A stretch of 64,000 nt of DNA, from the NCBI GenBank assembly GCA_033782935.1, contig JAWQEG010000283.1:1736001-1800000 (forward strand), in the 5' to 3' direction. This DNA is from Petrolisthes cinctipes. Its lineage: Eukaryota; Arthropoda; Malacostraca; Decapoda; Porcellanidae. Numbering within the stretch: position 1 is the stretch's first letter; each line of letters starts with the position of its first letter. The notes below the pieces were generated by a model, which did no database searches, had not been told where the DNA came from, and saw only the letters and a list, made by a program, of their open reading frames with translations. Of this stretch, positions 12,601 through 25,237 are shown piece by piece. A program made the position numbers and the translations under genes.

Positions 12601-13058
12601 CCCAGAAGCAATCTGTACATGCCTACTCAGTGTTAAAGTATTTTCAAAATACTGGCCCAAAACATGCTGAAAATCGATATTTTAGATGCCCAAAGTCAAT
12701 ATGTGCATGTATCTTCTGTACCCGTTTATATCTCAAAACACCCGAAAATTCAATATTTTGGGGTCCCAGAAGCAATCTGTACATGCCTACACAGTGCTAG
12801 AATATTTTCAAAATATAGGCTAAAAACATGCTAAAAATCGACATTTTAGGTGCCAAAAAATCGATATCTCAAATTCAGTCCCAAAACACCCGAAAATTCA
12901 ATATTTAGAGGTCCCAGAAGGTATCTGTACATGCCTACTCCGTGTTAGAGTATTTTCAAAATATAGGCTAAAAACATGCTAAAAATCGACATTTTAGGTG
13001 CCAAGAAGTCGATATCTCAAATTCAGTCCCAAAACACCCGAAAATTCGATATTTAGAG
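9675..13058. repeat. Three tandem copies of a 1128-bp seven-monomer unit
   Basis: Copies start at 9675, 10803 and 11931, and a fourth begins at 13059 but departs after its A2 monomer. Each is A1 (177), B1 (176), D (138), A2 (177), B2 with deletion (164), C (148) and an A1/C chimera (148), summing to 1128. Diagnostic marks repeated in each copy are GTGATAGAG, TTTTCGGGTCCC, CCAAAATCAATATG (CCGAAATCAATATG in the first) and ATCATTTAGG. The A1/C chimeras at 10655, 11783 and 12911 begin with AGAAGGTATCTG and GTGTTAGAG but continue as C. Copies two and three share ACATATTGAAAATC, which the first and fourth lack. Confidence 0.92.
10343..10506 (+). repeat. Regional variant B2 with 12-bp deletion (164 bp)
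   Basis: This B2 monomer lacks 12 bp: TATATCTCAAAACACCC replaces the usual form in which CTCAAA occurs twice, 12 bp apart. One CTCAAA remains at 10476-10481. The same 164-bp form occurs at 6603, 9363, 11471 and 12599 and nowhere else in the window, so it is a local marker of one lineage. Loss between two identical 6-bp words is what replication slippage or microhomology repair would give. Confidence 0.9.
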
Positions 13059-16000
13059 GTCCCAGAAGGTATCTGTACATGCCTACTCCGTGATAGAGTA
13101 TTTTCAAAATACAGGCCAAAAACATACTGAAAATCGATCTTTTAGGTGCCCAAAAGTCGATATGTGCATGCATCTTCTGTACCCGTTTATATCTCAAATT
13201 CTGGCCCTAAACACCCGAAAATTCGATATTTTCGGGTCCCAGAAGCGATCTGTACATGCCTACTCCGTGTTAGAGTATTTTCAAAATTCAGGCCCAAAAC
13301 ATGCTGAAAATCGATATTTTTGGTGCCCAAAATCAATATGTGCATGTATCTTCTGTACCCGTTTATATCTCAAATTCAGGCTCAAAACACCCGAAAATTC
13401 AATATTTTGGGGTCCCAGAAGCAATCTGTACAGTGCTAGAATATTTTCAAAATATAGGCTAATAACATGCTAAAAATCGATCTTTTAGGTGCCAAAAAGT
13501 CGATATCTCAAATTCAGTCCCAAAACACCCGAAAATTCGATATTTAGGGGTCCCAGAAGCGATCTGTACATGCCTACTCCGTGTTAGAGTATTTTCAAAA
13601 TACATGCTCAAAACATACTGAAAATCGATCTTTTAGGTGCACAAAAGTCGATATGTGCATGCATCTTCAGTACCCGTTTATATCTCAAATTCAGGCTCAA
13701 AACACCCAAAAATTCAATATTTTGGGGTCCCAGAAGCAATCTGTACATGCCTACACAGTGCTAGAATATTTTCAAAATATAGGCTAAAAACATGCTGAAA
13801 ATCGACATATTAGGTGCCAAAAAATCGATATCTCAAATTCAGTCCCAAAACACCCGAAAATTCGATATTTAGAGGTCCCAGAAGGTATCTGTACATGCCT
13901 ACTCCGTGTTAGAGTATTTTCAAAATACAGGCCCAAAACATGCTGAAAATCGATATTTTAGATGCCCAAAGTCAATATGTGCATGTATCTTCTGTACCCG
14001 TTTATATCTCAAATTCAGGCTCAAAACACCCGAAAATTCAATATTTTGGGGTCCCAGAAGCAATCTGTACATGCCTACACAGTGCTAGAATATTTTCAAA
14101 ATATAGGCTAAAATTTAACATGCTAAAAATCGACATTTTAGGTGCCAAAAAATCGATATCTCAAATTCAGTCCCAAAACACCCGAAAATTCGATATTTAG
14201 AGGTCCCAGAAGGTATCTGTACATGCCTACTCCGTGTTAGAGTATTTTCAAAATACAGGCCAAAAACATACTGAAAATCGATCTTTTAGGTGCCCAAAAG
14301 TCGATATGTGCATGCATCTTCTGTACCCGTTTATATCTCAAATTCTGGCCCTAAACACCCGAAAATTCGATATTTTGGGGTCCCAGAAGCGATCTGTACA
14401 TGCCTACTCCGTGTTAGAGTATTTACAAAATTCAGGCCCAAAACATGCTGAAAATCGATATTTTTGGTGCCCAAAGTCAATATGTGCATGTATCTTCTGT
14501 ACCCGTTTATATCTCAAATTCAGGCTCAAAACACCCGAAAATTCAATATTTTAGGGTCAAAGAAGCAATCTGTACAGTGCTAGAATATTTTCAAAATATA
14601 GGCTAAAAACATGCTAAAAATCGATCTTTTAGGTGCCAAAAAGTCGATATCTCAAATTCAGTCCCAAAACACCCGAAAATTCGATATTTAGGGGTCCCAG
14701 AAGCGATCTGTACATGCCTACTCCGTGTTAGAGTATTTTCAAAATACATGCTCAAAACATACTGAAAATCGATCTTTTAGGTGCACAAAAGTCGATATGT
14801 GCATGCATCTTCAGTACCCGTTTATATCTCAAATTCAGGCTCAAAACACCCGAAAATTCAATATTTTGGGGTCCCAGAAGCAATCTGTACATGCCTACAC
14901 AGTGCTAGAATATTTTCAAAATATAGGCTAAAAACATGCTGAAAATCGACATTTTAGGTGCCAAAAAATCGATATCTCAAATTCAGTCCCTAAACACCCG
15001 AAAATTCGATATTTAGAGGTCCCAGAAGGTATCTGTACATTACTACTCCGTGTTAGAGTATTTTCAAAATGCAGGCCAAAAACATACTGAAAATCGATCT
15101 TTTTGGAGCCCAAAAGTCGATATGTGCATGCATCTTCTGTACCCGTTTATATCTCAAATTCTGGCCCTAAACACCTGAAATTTCGATATTTTGGGGTCCC
15201 AGAAGCGATCTGTACATGCCTACTTCGTGTTAGAGTATTTTCAAAATTCAGGCCCAAAACATGCTGAAAATCGATATTTTTGGTGCCCAAAGTCAATATG
15301 TGCATGTATCTTCTGTACCCGTTTATATCTCAAATTCAGGCTCAAAACACCCGAAAATTCAATATTTTGGGGTCCCAGAAGCAATCTGTACAGTGCTAGA
15401 ATATTTTCAAAATATAGGCTAAAAACATGCTAAAAATCGATCTTTTAGGTGCCAAAAAGTCGATATCTCAAATTCAGTCCCAAAACACCCGAAAATTCGA
15501 GATTTAGGGGTCCCAGAAGCGATCTGTACATGCCTACTCCGTGTTAGAGTATTTTTAAAATACATGCTCAAAACATACTGAAAATCGATCTTTTAGGTGC
15601 CCAAAAGTCGATATGTGCATGCATCTTCTGTACCCGTTTATATCTCAAATTCAGGCTCAAAACACCCGAAAATTCGATATTTTGGGGTCCCAGAAGCAAT
15701 CTGTACATGCCTACACAGTGCTAGAATATTTTCAAAATATAGGCTAAAAACATGCTAAAAATCGACATTTTAGGTGCCAAAAAATTGATATCTCAAATTC
15801 AGTCCCAAAACACCCGAAAATTCGATATTTAGAAGTCCCAGAAGGTATCTGTACATGCCTACTCCGTGTTAGAGTATTTTCAAAATACAGGCCAAAAACA
15901 TACTGAAAATCGATCTTTTAGGTGCCCAAAAGTCGATATGTGCATGCATCTTCTGTACCCGTTTATATCTCAAATTCTGGCCCTAAACACCCGAAAATTC

Positions 16001-17642
16001 GATATTTTGGGGTCCCAGAAGCGATTTGTACATGCCTACTCCGTGTTAGAGTATTTTCAAAATTCAGGCCCAAAACATGCTGAAAATCGATATTTTTGGT
16101 GCCCAATGTCAATATGTGCATGTATCTTCTGTACCCGTTTATATCTCAAATTCAGGCTCAAAACACCCGAAAATTCAATATTTTGGGGTCCCAGAAGCAA
16201 TCTGTACAGTGCTAGAATATTTTCAAAATATAGGCTAAAAACATGCTAAAAATCGATCTTTTAGGTGCCAAAAAGTCGATATCTCAAATTCAGTCCCAAA
16301 ACACCCGAAAATTCGATATTTAGGGGTCCCAGAAGCGATCTGTACATGCCTACTCCGTGTTAGAGTATTTTCAAAATACATGCTCAAAACATACTGAAAA
16401 TCGATCTTTTAGGTGCACAAAAGTCGATATGTGCATGCATCTTCAGTACCCGTTTATATCTCAAATTCAGGCTCAAAACACCCGAAAATTCAATATTTTA
16501 GGGTCCCAGAAGCAATCTGTACATGCCTACACAGTGCTAGAATATTTTTAAAATATAGGCTAAAAACATGCTGAAAATCGACATATTAGGTGCCAAAAAA
16601 TCGATATCTCAAATTCAGTCCCAAAACACCCGAAAATTCGAGATTTAGGGGTCCCAGAAGCGATCTGTACATGCCTACTCCGTGTTAGAGTATTTTCAAA
16701 ATACATGCTCAAAACATACTGAAAATCGATCTTTTAGGTGCCCAAAAGTCGATATGTGCATGCATCTTCTGTACCCGTTTATATCTCAAATTCTGGCCCT
16801 AAACACCCGAAAATTCGATATTTTGGGGTCCCAGAAGCGATCTGTACATGCCTACTCCGTGTTAGAGTATTTTCAAAATTCAGGCCCAAAACATGCTGAA
16901 AATCGATATTTTTGGTGCCCAAAGTCAATATGTGCATGCATCTGCTGTACCCGTTTATATCTCAAATTCAGGCTCAAAACACCCGAAAATTCAATATTTT
17001 TGGGTCCCAGAAGCAATCTGTACATGCCTACTCAGTGCTAGAATATTTTCAAAATATAGGCTAAAAACATGCTAAAAATCGATCTTTTAGGTGCCAAAAA
17101 GTCGATATCTCAAATTCAGTCCCAAAACACCCGAAAATTCGATATTTAGAGGTCCCAGAAGCGATCTGTACATGCCTACTCCGTGTTAGAGTATTTTCAA
17201 AATACATGCTCAAAACATACTGAAAATCGATCTTTTAGGTGCCCAAAAGTCGATATGTGCATGCATCTTCTGTACCCGTTTATATCTCAAATTCTGGCCC
17301 TAAACACCCGAAAATTCGATATTTTGGGGTCCCAGAAGCGATCTGTACATGCCTAGTCCGTGTTAGAGTATTTTCAAAATTCAGGCCCAAAACATGCTGA
17401 AAATCGATATTTTTGGTGCCCAAAGTCAATATGTGCATGTATCTTCTGTACCCGTTTATATCTCAAATTCATGCTCAAAACACCCGAAAATTCAATATTT
17501 TGGGGTCCCAGAAGCAATCTGTACAGTGCTAGAATATTTTCAAAATATAGGCTAAAAACATGCTAAAAATCGATCTTTTAGGTGCCAAAAAATTGATATC
17601 TCAAATTCAGTCCCAAAACACCCGAAAATTCGATATTTAGGG
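13059..17642. repeat. Mixed block of A1-B1-D trimers and A2-C dimers
   Basis: From 13059: A1-B1-D, A2-C, A1/B2-C, A1-B1-D, A2-C, A1-B1-D, A2/A1-C, A1-B1-D, A2-C, A2/A1-B1-C', A2/A1-B1-D. The C monomer at 14051 has a 4-bp insertion (AAAATTTAACATGC) and is 152 bp. ACATATTAGG in C monomers at 13727 and 16503, also at 7583, ties this region to copy 1 of the 2.76-kb block. GAGATTTAGGGG at the ends of 15372 and 16503 is another private link. Confidence 0.82.
14694..14870 (+). repeat. Type example of monomer class A2 (177 bp)
   Basis: Class A2 shares the frame of A1 but carries AGAAGCGATCTG at its start, ACATGCTCAAAACATACTG, GGTGCACAAAAGTCGATATG, GCATGCATCTTCAGTACC, TTCAGGCTCAAAACACCC and an end TTCAATATTTTGGGG. 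It usually follows D or C' monomers ending in TTTAGGGG. It is followed by B2 in the full trimer, or directly by C in the shortened 325-bp dimer, as here. Versions with GGTGCACAAAAGTCAATATG (CG to CA) mark the 5.6-12.7 kb region. Confidence 0.93.
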
Positions 17643-19125
17643 GTCCCAGAAGCGATCTGTACATGCCTACTCCGTTTTAGAGTATTTTCAAAATACATGC
17701 TCAAAACATACTGAAAATCGATCTTTTAGGTGCACAAAAGTCGATATGTGCATGCATCTTCAGTACCCGTTTATATCTCAAATTCAGGCTCAAAACACCC
17801 GAAAATTCGATATTTTGGGGTCCCAGAAGCAATCTGTACATGCCTACTCAGTGTTAGAGTATTTTCAAAATACAGGCCCAAAACATGCTGAAAATCGATA
17901 TTTTAGATGCCCAAAGTCAATATGTGCATGTATCTTCTGTACCCGTTTATATCTCAAATTCAGGCTCAAAACACCCGAAAATTCAATATTTTGGGGTCCC
18001 AGAAGCAATCTGTACAGTGCTAGAATATTTTCAAAATATAGGCTAAAAACATGCTAAAAATCGATCTTTTAGGTGACAAAAAATTGATATCTCAAATTCA
18101 GTCCCAAAACACCCGAAAATTCGATATTTAGGGGTCCCAGAAGCGATCTGTACATGCCTACTCCGTTTTAGAGTATTTTCAAAATACATGCTCAAAACAT
18201 ACTGAAAATCGATCTTTTAGGTGCACAAAAGTCGATATGTGCATGCATCTTCAGTACCCGTTTATATCTCAAATTCAGGCTCAAAACACCCGAAAATTCG
18301 ATATTTTGGGGTCCCAGAAGCAATCTGTACATGCCTACTCAGTGTTAGAGTATTTTCAAAATACAGGCCCAAAACATGCTGAAAATCGATATTTTAGATG
18401 CCCAAAGTCAATATGTGCATGTATCTTCTGTACCCGTTTATATCTCAAATTCAGGCTCAAAACACCCGAAAATTCAATATTTTGGGGTCCCAGAAGCAAT
18501 CTGTACAGTGCTAGAATATTTTCAAAATATAGGCTAAAAACATGCTAAAAATCGATCTTTTAGGTGCCAAAAAATTGATATCTCAAATTCAGTCCCAAAA
18601 CACCCGAAAATTCGATATTTAGGGGTCCCAGAAGCGATCTGTACATGCCTACTCCGTTTTAGAGTATTTTCAAAATACATGCTCAAAACATACTGAAAAT
18701 CGATCTTTTAGGTGCACAAAAGTCGATATGTGCATGCATCTTCAGTACCCGTTTATATCTCAAATTCAGGCTCAAAACACCCGAAAATTCGATATTTTGG
18801 GGTCCCAGAAGCAATCTGTACATGCCTACTCAGTGTTAGAGTATTTTCAAAATACAGGCCCAAAACATGCTGAAAATCGATATTTTAGATGCCCAAAGTC
18901 AATATGTGCATGTATCTTCTGTACCCGTTTATATCTCAAATTCAGGCTCAAAACACCCGAAAATTCAATATTTTGGGGTCCCAGAAGCAATCTGTACATG
19001 CCTACACAGTGCTAGAATATTTTCAAAATATAGGCTAAAAACATGCTAAAAATCGACATTTTAGGTGCCAAAAAATCGATATCTCAAATTCAGTCCCAAA
19101 ACACCCGAAAATTCGATATTTAGAG
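17643..19125. repeat. Three tandem A2-B2 trimers (491, 491 and 501 bp)
   Basis: A2-B2-D units start at 17643 and 18134, and an A2-B2-C unit at 18625. All three A2 monomers carry CTCCGTTTTAGAG in place of CTCCGTGTTAGAG, and TTCGATATTTTGGGG where A2 normally has TTCAATATTTTGGGG. The D monomers preceding each have AAAATTGATATC. Apart from GGTGACAAAAAATTG near 18074 the copies look identical, indicating very recent tandem duplication. A2-B2-D is an unusual combination, since D normally follows B1. Confidence 0.9.
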
Positions 19126-21928
19126 GTCCCAGAAGGTATCTGTACATGCCTACTCCGTGTTAGAGTATTTTCAAAATACAGGCCAAAAACATACTGAAAA
19201 TCGATCTTTTAGGTGCCCAAAAGTCGATATGTGCATGCATCTTCTGTACCCGTTTATATCTCAAATTCTTTCCCTAAACACCCGAAAATTCTATATTTTG
19301 GGGTCCCAGAAGCGATTTGTACATGCCTACTCCGTGTTAGAGTATTTTCAAAATTCAGGCCCAAAACATGCTGAAAATCGATATTTTTGGTGCCCAAAGT
19401 CAATATGTGCATGTATCTTCTGTACCCGTTTATATCTCAAATTCTGGCCCTAAACACCCGAAAATTCGATATTTTGGGGTCCCAGAAGCGATCTGTACAT
19501 GCCTACTCAGTGCTAGAATATTTTCAAATTATAGGCTAAAAACATGCTAAAAATCGATCTTTTTAGGTGCCAAAAAGTCGATATCTCAAATTCAGTCCCA
19601 AAACACCCGAAAATTCGATATTTAGGGGTCCCAAAAGCGATCTGTACATGCCTACTCCGTGTTAGAGTATTTTCAAAATACATGCTCAAAACATACAGAA
19701 AATCGATCTTTTAGGTGCACAAAAGTCAATATGTGCATGCATCTTCAGTACCCGTTTATATCTCAAATTCAGGCTTAAAACACCCGAAAATTCAATATTT
19801 TGGGGTCCCAGAAGCAATCTGTACATGCCTACTCAGTGTTAAAGTATTTTCTAAATACAGGCCCAAAACATGCTGAAAATCGATATTTTAGATGCCCAAA
19901 GTCAATATGTGCATGTATCTTCTGTACCCGTTTATATCTCAAATTCAGGCTCAAAACACCCGAAAATTCAATATTTTGGGGTCCCAGAAGCAATCTGTAC
20001 ATGCCTACACAGTGCTAGAATATTTTTAAAATATAGGCTAAAAACATGCTAAAAATCGACATTTTAGGTGCCAAAAAATCGATATCTCAAATTCAGTCCC
20101 AAAACACCCGAAAATTCGATATTTAGAGGTCCCAGAAGGTATCTGTACATGCCTACTCCGTGTTAGAGTATTTTCAAAATACAGGCCAAAAACATACTGA
20201 AAATCGATCTTTTAGGTGCCCAAAAGTCGATATGTGCATGCATCTTCTGTACCCGTTTATATCTCAAATTCTGGCCCTAAACACCCGAAAATTCGATATT
20301 TTGGGGTCCCAGAAGCGATCTGTACTCCGTGTTAGAGTATTTTCAAAATTCAGGCCCAAAACATGCTGAAAATCGATATTTTTGGTGCCCAAAGTCAATA
20401 TGTGCATGTATCTTCTGTACCCGTTTATATCTCAAATTCAGGCTCAAAACACCCGAAAATTCAATATTTTGGGGTCCCAGAAGCAATCTGTACAGTGCTA
20501 GAATATTTTCAAAATATAGGCTAAAAACATGCTAAAAATCGATCTTTTAGGTGCCAAAAAGTCGATATCTCAAATTCAGTCCCAAAACACCCGAAAATTC
20601 GATATTTAGGGGTCCCAGAAGCGATCTGTACATGCCTACAAAGTGTTAGAGTATTTTCAAAATACATGCTCAAAACATACTGAAAATCGATCTTTTAGGT
20701 GCACAAAAGTCGATATGTGCATGCATCTTCAGTACCCGTTTATATCTCAAATTCAGGCTCAAAACACCCGAAAATTCAATATTTTGGGGTCCCAGAAGCA
20801 ATCTGTACATGCCTACACAGTGCTAGAATATTTTCAAAATATAGGCTAAAAACATGCTAAAAATCGACATTTTAGGTGCCAAAAAATCGATATCTCAAAT
20901 TCATTCCCAAAACACCCGAAAATTCGATATTTAGTGATCCCAGAAGGTATCTGTACTTGCCTACTCCGTGTTAGAGTATTTTCAAAATACAGGCCAAAAA
21001 CATACTGAAAATCGATCTTTTAGGTGCCCAAAAGTCGATATGTGCATGCATCTTCTGTACCCGTTTATATCTCAAATTCTGGCCCTAAACACCCGAAAAT
21101 TCGATATTTTGGGGTCCCAGAAGCGATCTGTACATGCCTACTCCGTGTTAGAGTATTTTCAAAATTCAGGCCCAAAACATGCTGAAAATCGATATTTTTG
21201 GTGCCCAAAGTCAATATGTGCATGTATCTTCTGTACCCGTTTATATCTCAAATTCAGGCTCAAAACACCCGAAAATTCAATATTTTGGGGTCCAAGAAGC
21301 AATCTGTACAGTGCTAGAAGATTTTCAAAATATAGGGTAAAAACATGCTAAAAATCGATCTTTTAGGTGCCAAAAAGTCGATATCTCAAATTCAGTCCCA
21401 AAACACCCGAAAATTCGATATTTAGGGGTCCCAGAAGCGATCTGTACATGCCTACTCCGTGTTAGACTATTTTCAAAATACATGCTCAAAACATACTGAA
21501 AATCGATCTTTTAGGTGCACAAAAGTCGATATGTGCATGCATCTTCAGTACCCGTTTATATCTCAAATTCAGGCTCAAAACACCCGAAAATTCAATATTT
21601 TGGGGTCCCAGAAGCAATCTGTACATGCCTACTCCGTGTTAGAGTATTTTCAAAATACAGGCCCAAAACATGCTGAAAATCGATATTTTAGATGCCCAAA
21701 GTTAATATGTGCATGTATCTTCTGTACCCGTTTATATCTCAAATTCAGGCTCAAATCACCCGAAAATTCAATATTTTGGGGTCCCAGAAGCAATCTGTAC
21801 ATGCCTACACAGTGCTAGAATATTTTCAAAATATAGGCTAAAAACATGCTAAAAATCGATATTTTAGGTGCCAAAAAATCGACATCTCAAATTCATTCCC
21901 AAAACACCCGAAAATTCGATATTTAGAG

Positions 21929-22105
21929 GTCCCAGAAGGTATCTGTACATGCCTACTCCGTGTTAGAGTATTTTCAAAATACAGGCCAAAAACATACTGA
22001 AAATCGATCTTTTAGGTGCCCAAAAGTCGATATGTGCATGCATCTTCTGTACCCGTTTATATCTCAAATTCTGGCCCTAAACACCCGAAAATTCGATATT
22101 TTGGG
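21929..22105 (+). repeat. Type example of monomer class A1 (177 bp)
   Basis: Class A1 is recognised by AGAAGGTATCTG at its start, CTCCGTGTTAGAG, ACAGGCCAAAAACATACTG, GGTGCCCAAAAGTCGATATG, GCATGCATCTTCTGTACC, TTCTGGCCCTAAACACCC and an end TTCGATATTTTGGGG. It usually follows a C monomer that ends in TTTAGAGG and usually precedes B1. Its 177-bp length is 59 codons exactly, which is why open frames persist across it. Variants include GTGATAGAG (5121, 6915, 9675 and the 1128-bp units) and TTATCAAAATACAAGCC (34963, 35640, 45683, 46345, 46847, 47524). Confidence 0.93.
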
Positions 22106-24923
22106 GTCCCAGAAGCGATCTGTACATGCCTACTCCGTGTTAGAGTATTTTCAAAATTCAGGCCCAAAACATGCTGAAAATCGATATTTTTGGTGCCCAA
22201 AGTCAATATGTGCATGCATCTTCTGTACCCGTTTATATCTCAAATTCAGGCTCAAAACACCCGAAAATTCAATATTTTTGGGTCTTAGAAGCAATCTGTA
22301 CATGCCTACTCAGTGCTAGAATATTTTCAAAATATAGGCTAAAAACATGCTAAAAATCGATCTTTTAGGTGCCAAAAAGTCGATATCTCAAATTCAGTCC
22401 CAAAACACCCGAAAATTCGATATTTAGGGGTCCCAGAAGCGATCTGTACATGCCTACTCCGTGTTAGAGTATTTTCAAAGAACATGCTCAAAACATACTG
22501 AAAATCGATCTTTTAGGTGCACAAAAGTCGATATGTGCATGCATCTTCAGTACCCGTTTATATCTCAAATTCAGGCTCAAAACACCCGAAAATTCGATAT
22601 TTTGGGGTCCCAGAAGAAATCTGTACATGCCTACTCAGTGTTAGAGTATTTTCAAAATACAGGCCCAAAACATGCTGAAAATCGATATTTTAGATGCCCA
22701 AAGTCAATATGTGCATGTATCTTCTGTACCCGTTTATATCTCAAATTCAGGCTCAAAACACCCGAAAATTCAATATTTTGGGGTCCCAGAAGCAATCTGT
22801 ACATGCCTACACAGTGCTAGAATATTTTCAAAATATAGGCTAAAAACATGCTGAAAATCGACATTTTAGGTGCCAAAAAATCGATCTCAAATTCAGTCCC
22901 AAAACACCCGAAAATTCGATATTTAGAGGTCCCAGAAGGTATCTGTACATGCCTACTCCGTGTTAGAGTATTTTCAAAATACAGGCCAAAAACATACTGA
23001 AAATCGATTTTTTAGGTGCCTAAAAGTCGATATGTGCATGCATCTTCTGTACCCGTTTATATCTCAAATTCTGGCCCTAAACACCCAAAAATTCGATATT
23101 TTGGGGTCCCAGAAGCGATCTGTACATGCCTACTCCGTGTTAGAGTATTTTCAAAATTCAGGCCCAAAACATGCTGAAAATCGATATTTTTGGTGCCCAA
23201 AGTCAATATGTGCATGTATCTTCTGTACCCGTTTATATCTCAAATTCAGGCTCAAAACACCCGAAAATTCAATATTTTGGGGTCCCAGAAGCAATCTGTA
23301 CAGTGCTAGATTATTTTCAAAATATAGGCTAAAAACATGCTAAAAATCGATCTTTTATGTGCCAAAAAGTCGATATCTCAAATTCAGTCCCAAAACACCC
23401 GAAAATTCGATATTTAGGGTTCCCAGAAGCGATCTATACATGCCTACTCTGTGTTAGAGTATTTTCAAAAAACATGCTCAAAACATACTGAAAATCGATC
23501 TTTTAGGTGCCCAAAAGTCGATATGTGCATGCATCTTCTGTACCCGTTTATATCTCAAATTCTGGCCCTAAACACCCGAAAATTCGATATTTTGGGGTCC
23601 CAGAAGCGATCTGTACATGCCTACTCCGTGTTAGAGTATTTTCAAAATTCAGGCCCAAAACATGCTGAAAATCGATATATTTGGTGCCCAAAGTCAATAT
23701 GTGCATGAATCTTCTGTACCCGTTTATATCTCAAATTCAGGCTCAAAACACCCGAAAATTCAATATTTTGGGGTCCCAGAAGCAATCTGTACATGCCTAC
23801 ACAGTGCTAGAATATTTTCAAAATATAGGCTAAAAACATGCTAAAAATCGACATTTTAGGTGCCAAAAAATCGATATCTCAAATTCAGTCCCAAAACACC
23901 CGAAAATTCGATATTAAGAGGTCCAAGAAGGTATCTGTACATGCCTACTCCGTGTTAGAGTATTTTCAAAATACAGGCCAAAAACATACTGAAAATCGAT
24001 CTTTTAGGTGCCCAAAAGTCGATATGTGCATGCATCTTCTGTACCCGTTTATATCTCAAATTCTGGCCCTAAACACCCGAAAATTCGATATTTTGGGGTC
24101 CCAGAAGCGATCTGTACATGCCTACTCCGTGTTAGAGTATTTTCAAAATTCAGGCCTAAAACATGCTGAAAATCGATATTTTTGGTGCCCAAAGTCAATA
24201 TGTGCATGAATCTTCTGTACCCGTTTATATCTCAAATTCAGGCTCAAAACACCCGAAAATTCAATATTTTGGGGTCCCAGAAGCAATCTGTACATGGCTA
24301 CACAGTGCTAGAATATTTTCAAAATATAGGCTAAAAACATGCTAAAAATCGACATTTTAGGTGCCAAAAAATCGATATCTCAAATTCAGTCCCAAAACAC
24401 CCGAAAATTCGATATTTAGAGGTCCCAGAAGGTATCTGTACATGCCTACTCCGTGTTAGAGTATTTTCAAAATACAGGCCAAAAACATACTGAAAATCGA
24501 TCTTTTAGGTGCCCAAAAGTCGATATGTGCATGCATCTTCTGTACCCGTTTATATCTCAAATTCTGGCCCTAAACACCCGAAAATTCGATATTTTGGGGT
24601 CCCACAAGCGATCTGTACATGCCTACTCAGTGCTAGAATATTTTCAAAATATAGGCTAAAAACATGCTAAAAATCGATCTTTTAGGTGCCAAAAAGTCGA
24701 TATCTCAAATTCAGTCCCAAAACACCCGAAAATTCGATATTTAGGGGTCCCAGAAGCGATCTGTACATGCCTGCTCCGTGTTAGAGTATTTTCAAAATAC
24801 AGGCCAAAAACATACTGAAAATCGATCTTTTAGGTGCTCAAAAGTCGATATGTGCATGCATCATCTGTACCCGTTTATATCTCAAATTCTGGCCCTAAAC
24901 ACCCGAAAATTCGATATTTTGGG

Positions 24924-25099
24924 GTCCCAGAAGCGATCTGTACATGCCTACTCCGTGTTAGAGTATTTTCAAAATTCAGGCCCAAAACATGCTGAAAATC
25001 GATATTTTTGGTGCCCAAAGTCAATATGTGCATGTATCTTCTGTACCCGTTTATATCTCAAATTCAGGCTCAAAACACCCGAAAATTCAATATTTTGGG
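24924..25099 (+). repeat. Type example of monomer class B1 (176 bp)
   Basis: Class B1 is one base shorter than A because CAAAAGTCG has become CAAAGTCA. Diagnostic text is TTCAGGCCCAAAACATGCTG, ATCGATATTTTTGGTGCCC, AATATGTGCATGTATCTTC and TTCAGGCTCAAAACACCC. It has lost the perfect 15-bp dyad present in the other classes, reading AAAATTC where they read AAAATAC. It normally follows A1 and precedes D or C'. The one-base loss shifts the reading frame relative to A monomers. Confidence 0.92.
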
Positions 25100-25237
25100 G
25101 TCCCAGAAGCAATCTGTACAGTGCTAGAATATTTTCAAAATATAGGCTAAAAACATGCTAAAAATCGATCTTTTAGGTGCCAAAAAGTCGATATCTCAAA
25201 TTCAGTCCCAAAACACCCGAAAATTCGATATTTAGGG
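25100..25237 (+). repeat. Type example of monomer class D (138 bp)
   Basis: D is C' minus ten bases at the front: CTGTACAGTGCTAG replaces CTGTACATGCCTAC followed by ACAGTGCTAG. The rest is as in C' (ATCGATCTTTTAGGTGCC, AAAAAGTCGATATC, end TTTAGGGG). It normally closes the A1-B1-D trimer of 491 bp. Most D monomers are exactly 138 bp; 139-bp versions at 2182, 31851, 42570 and 44541 carry one extra base. Confidence 0.92.

Noticed and set aside
14110..14120. 4-bp insertion AAAATTTAACATGC as a mobile-element footprint
   Set aside because: A single 4-bp gain with no duplicated flank of target-site type; slippage in an A/T-rich run is enough to explain it.
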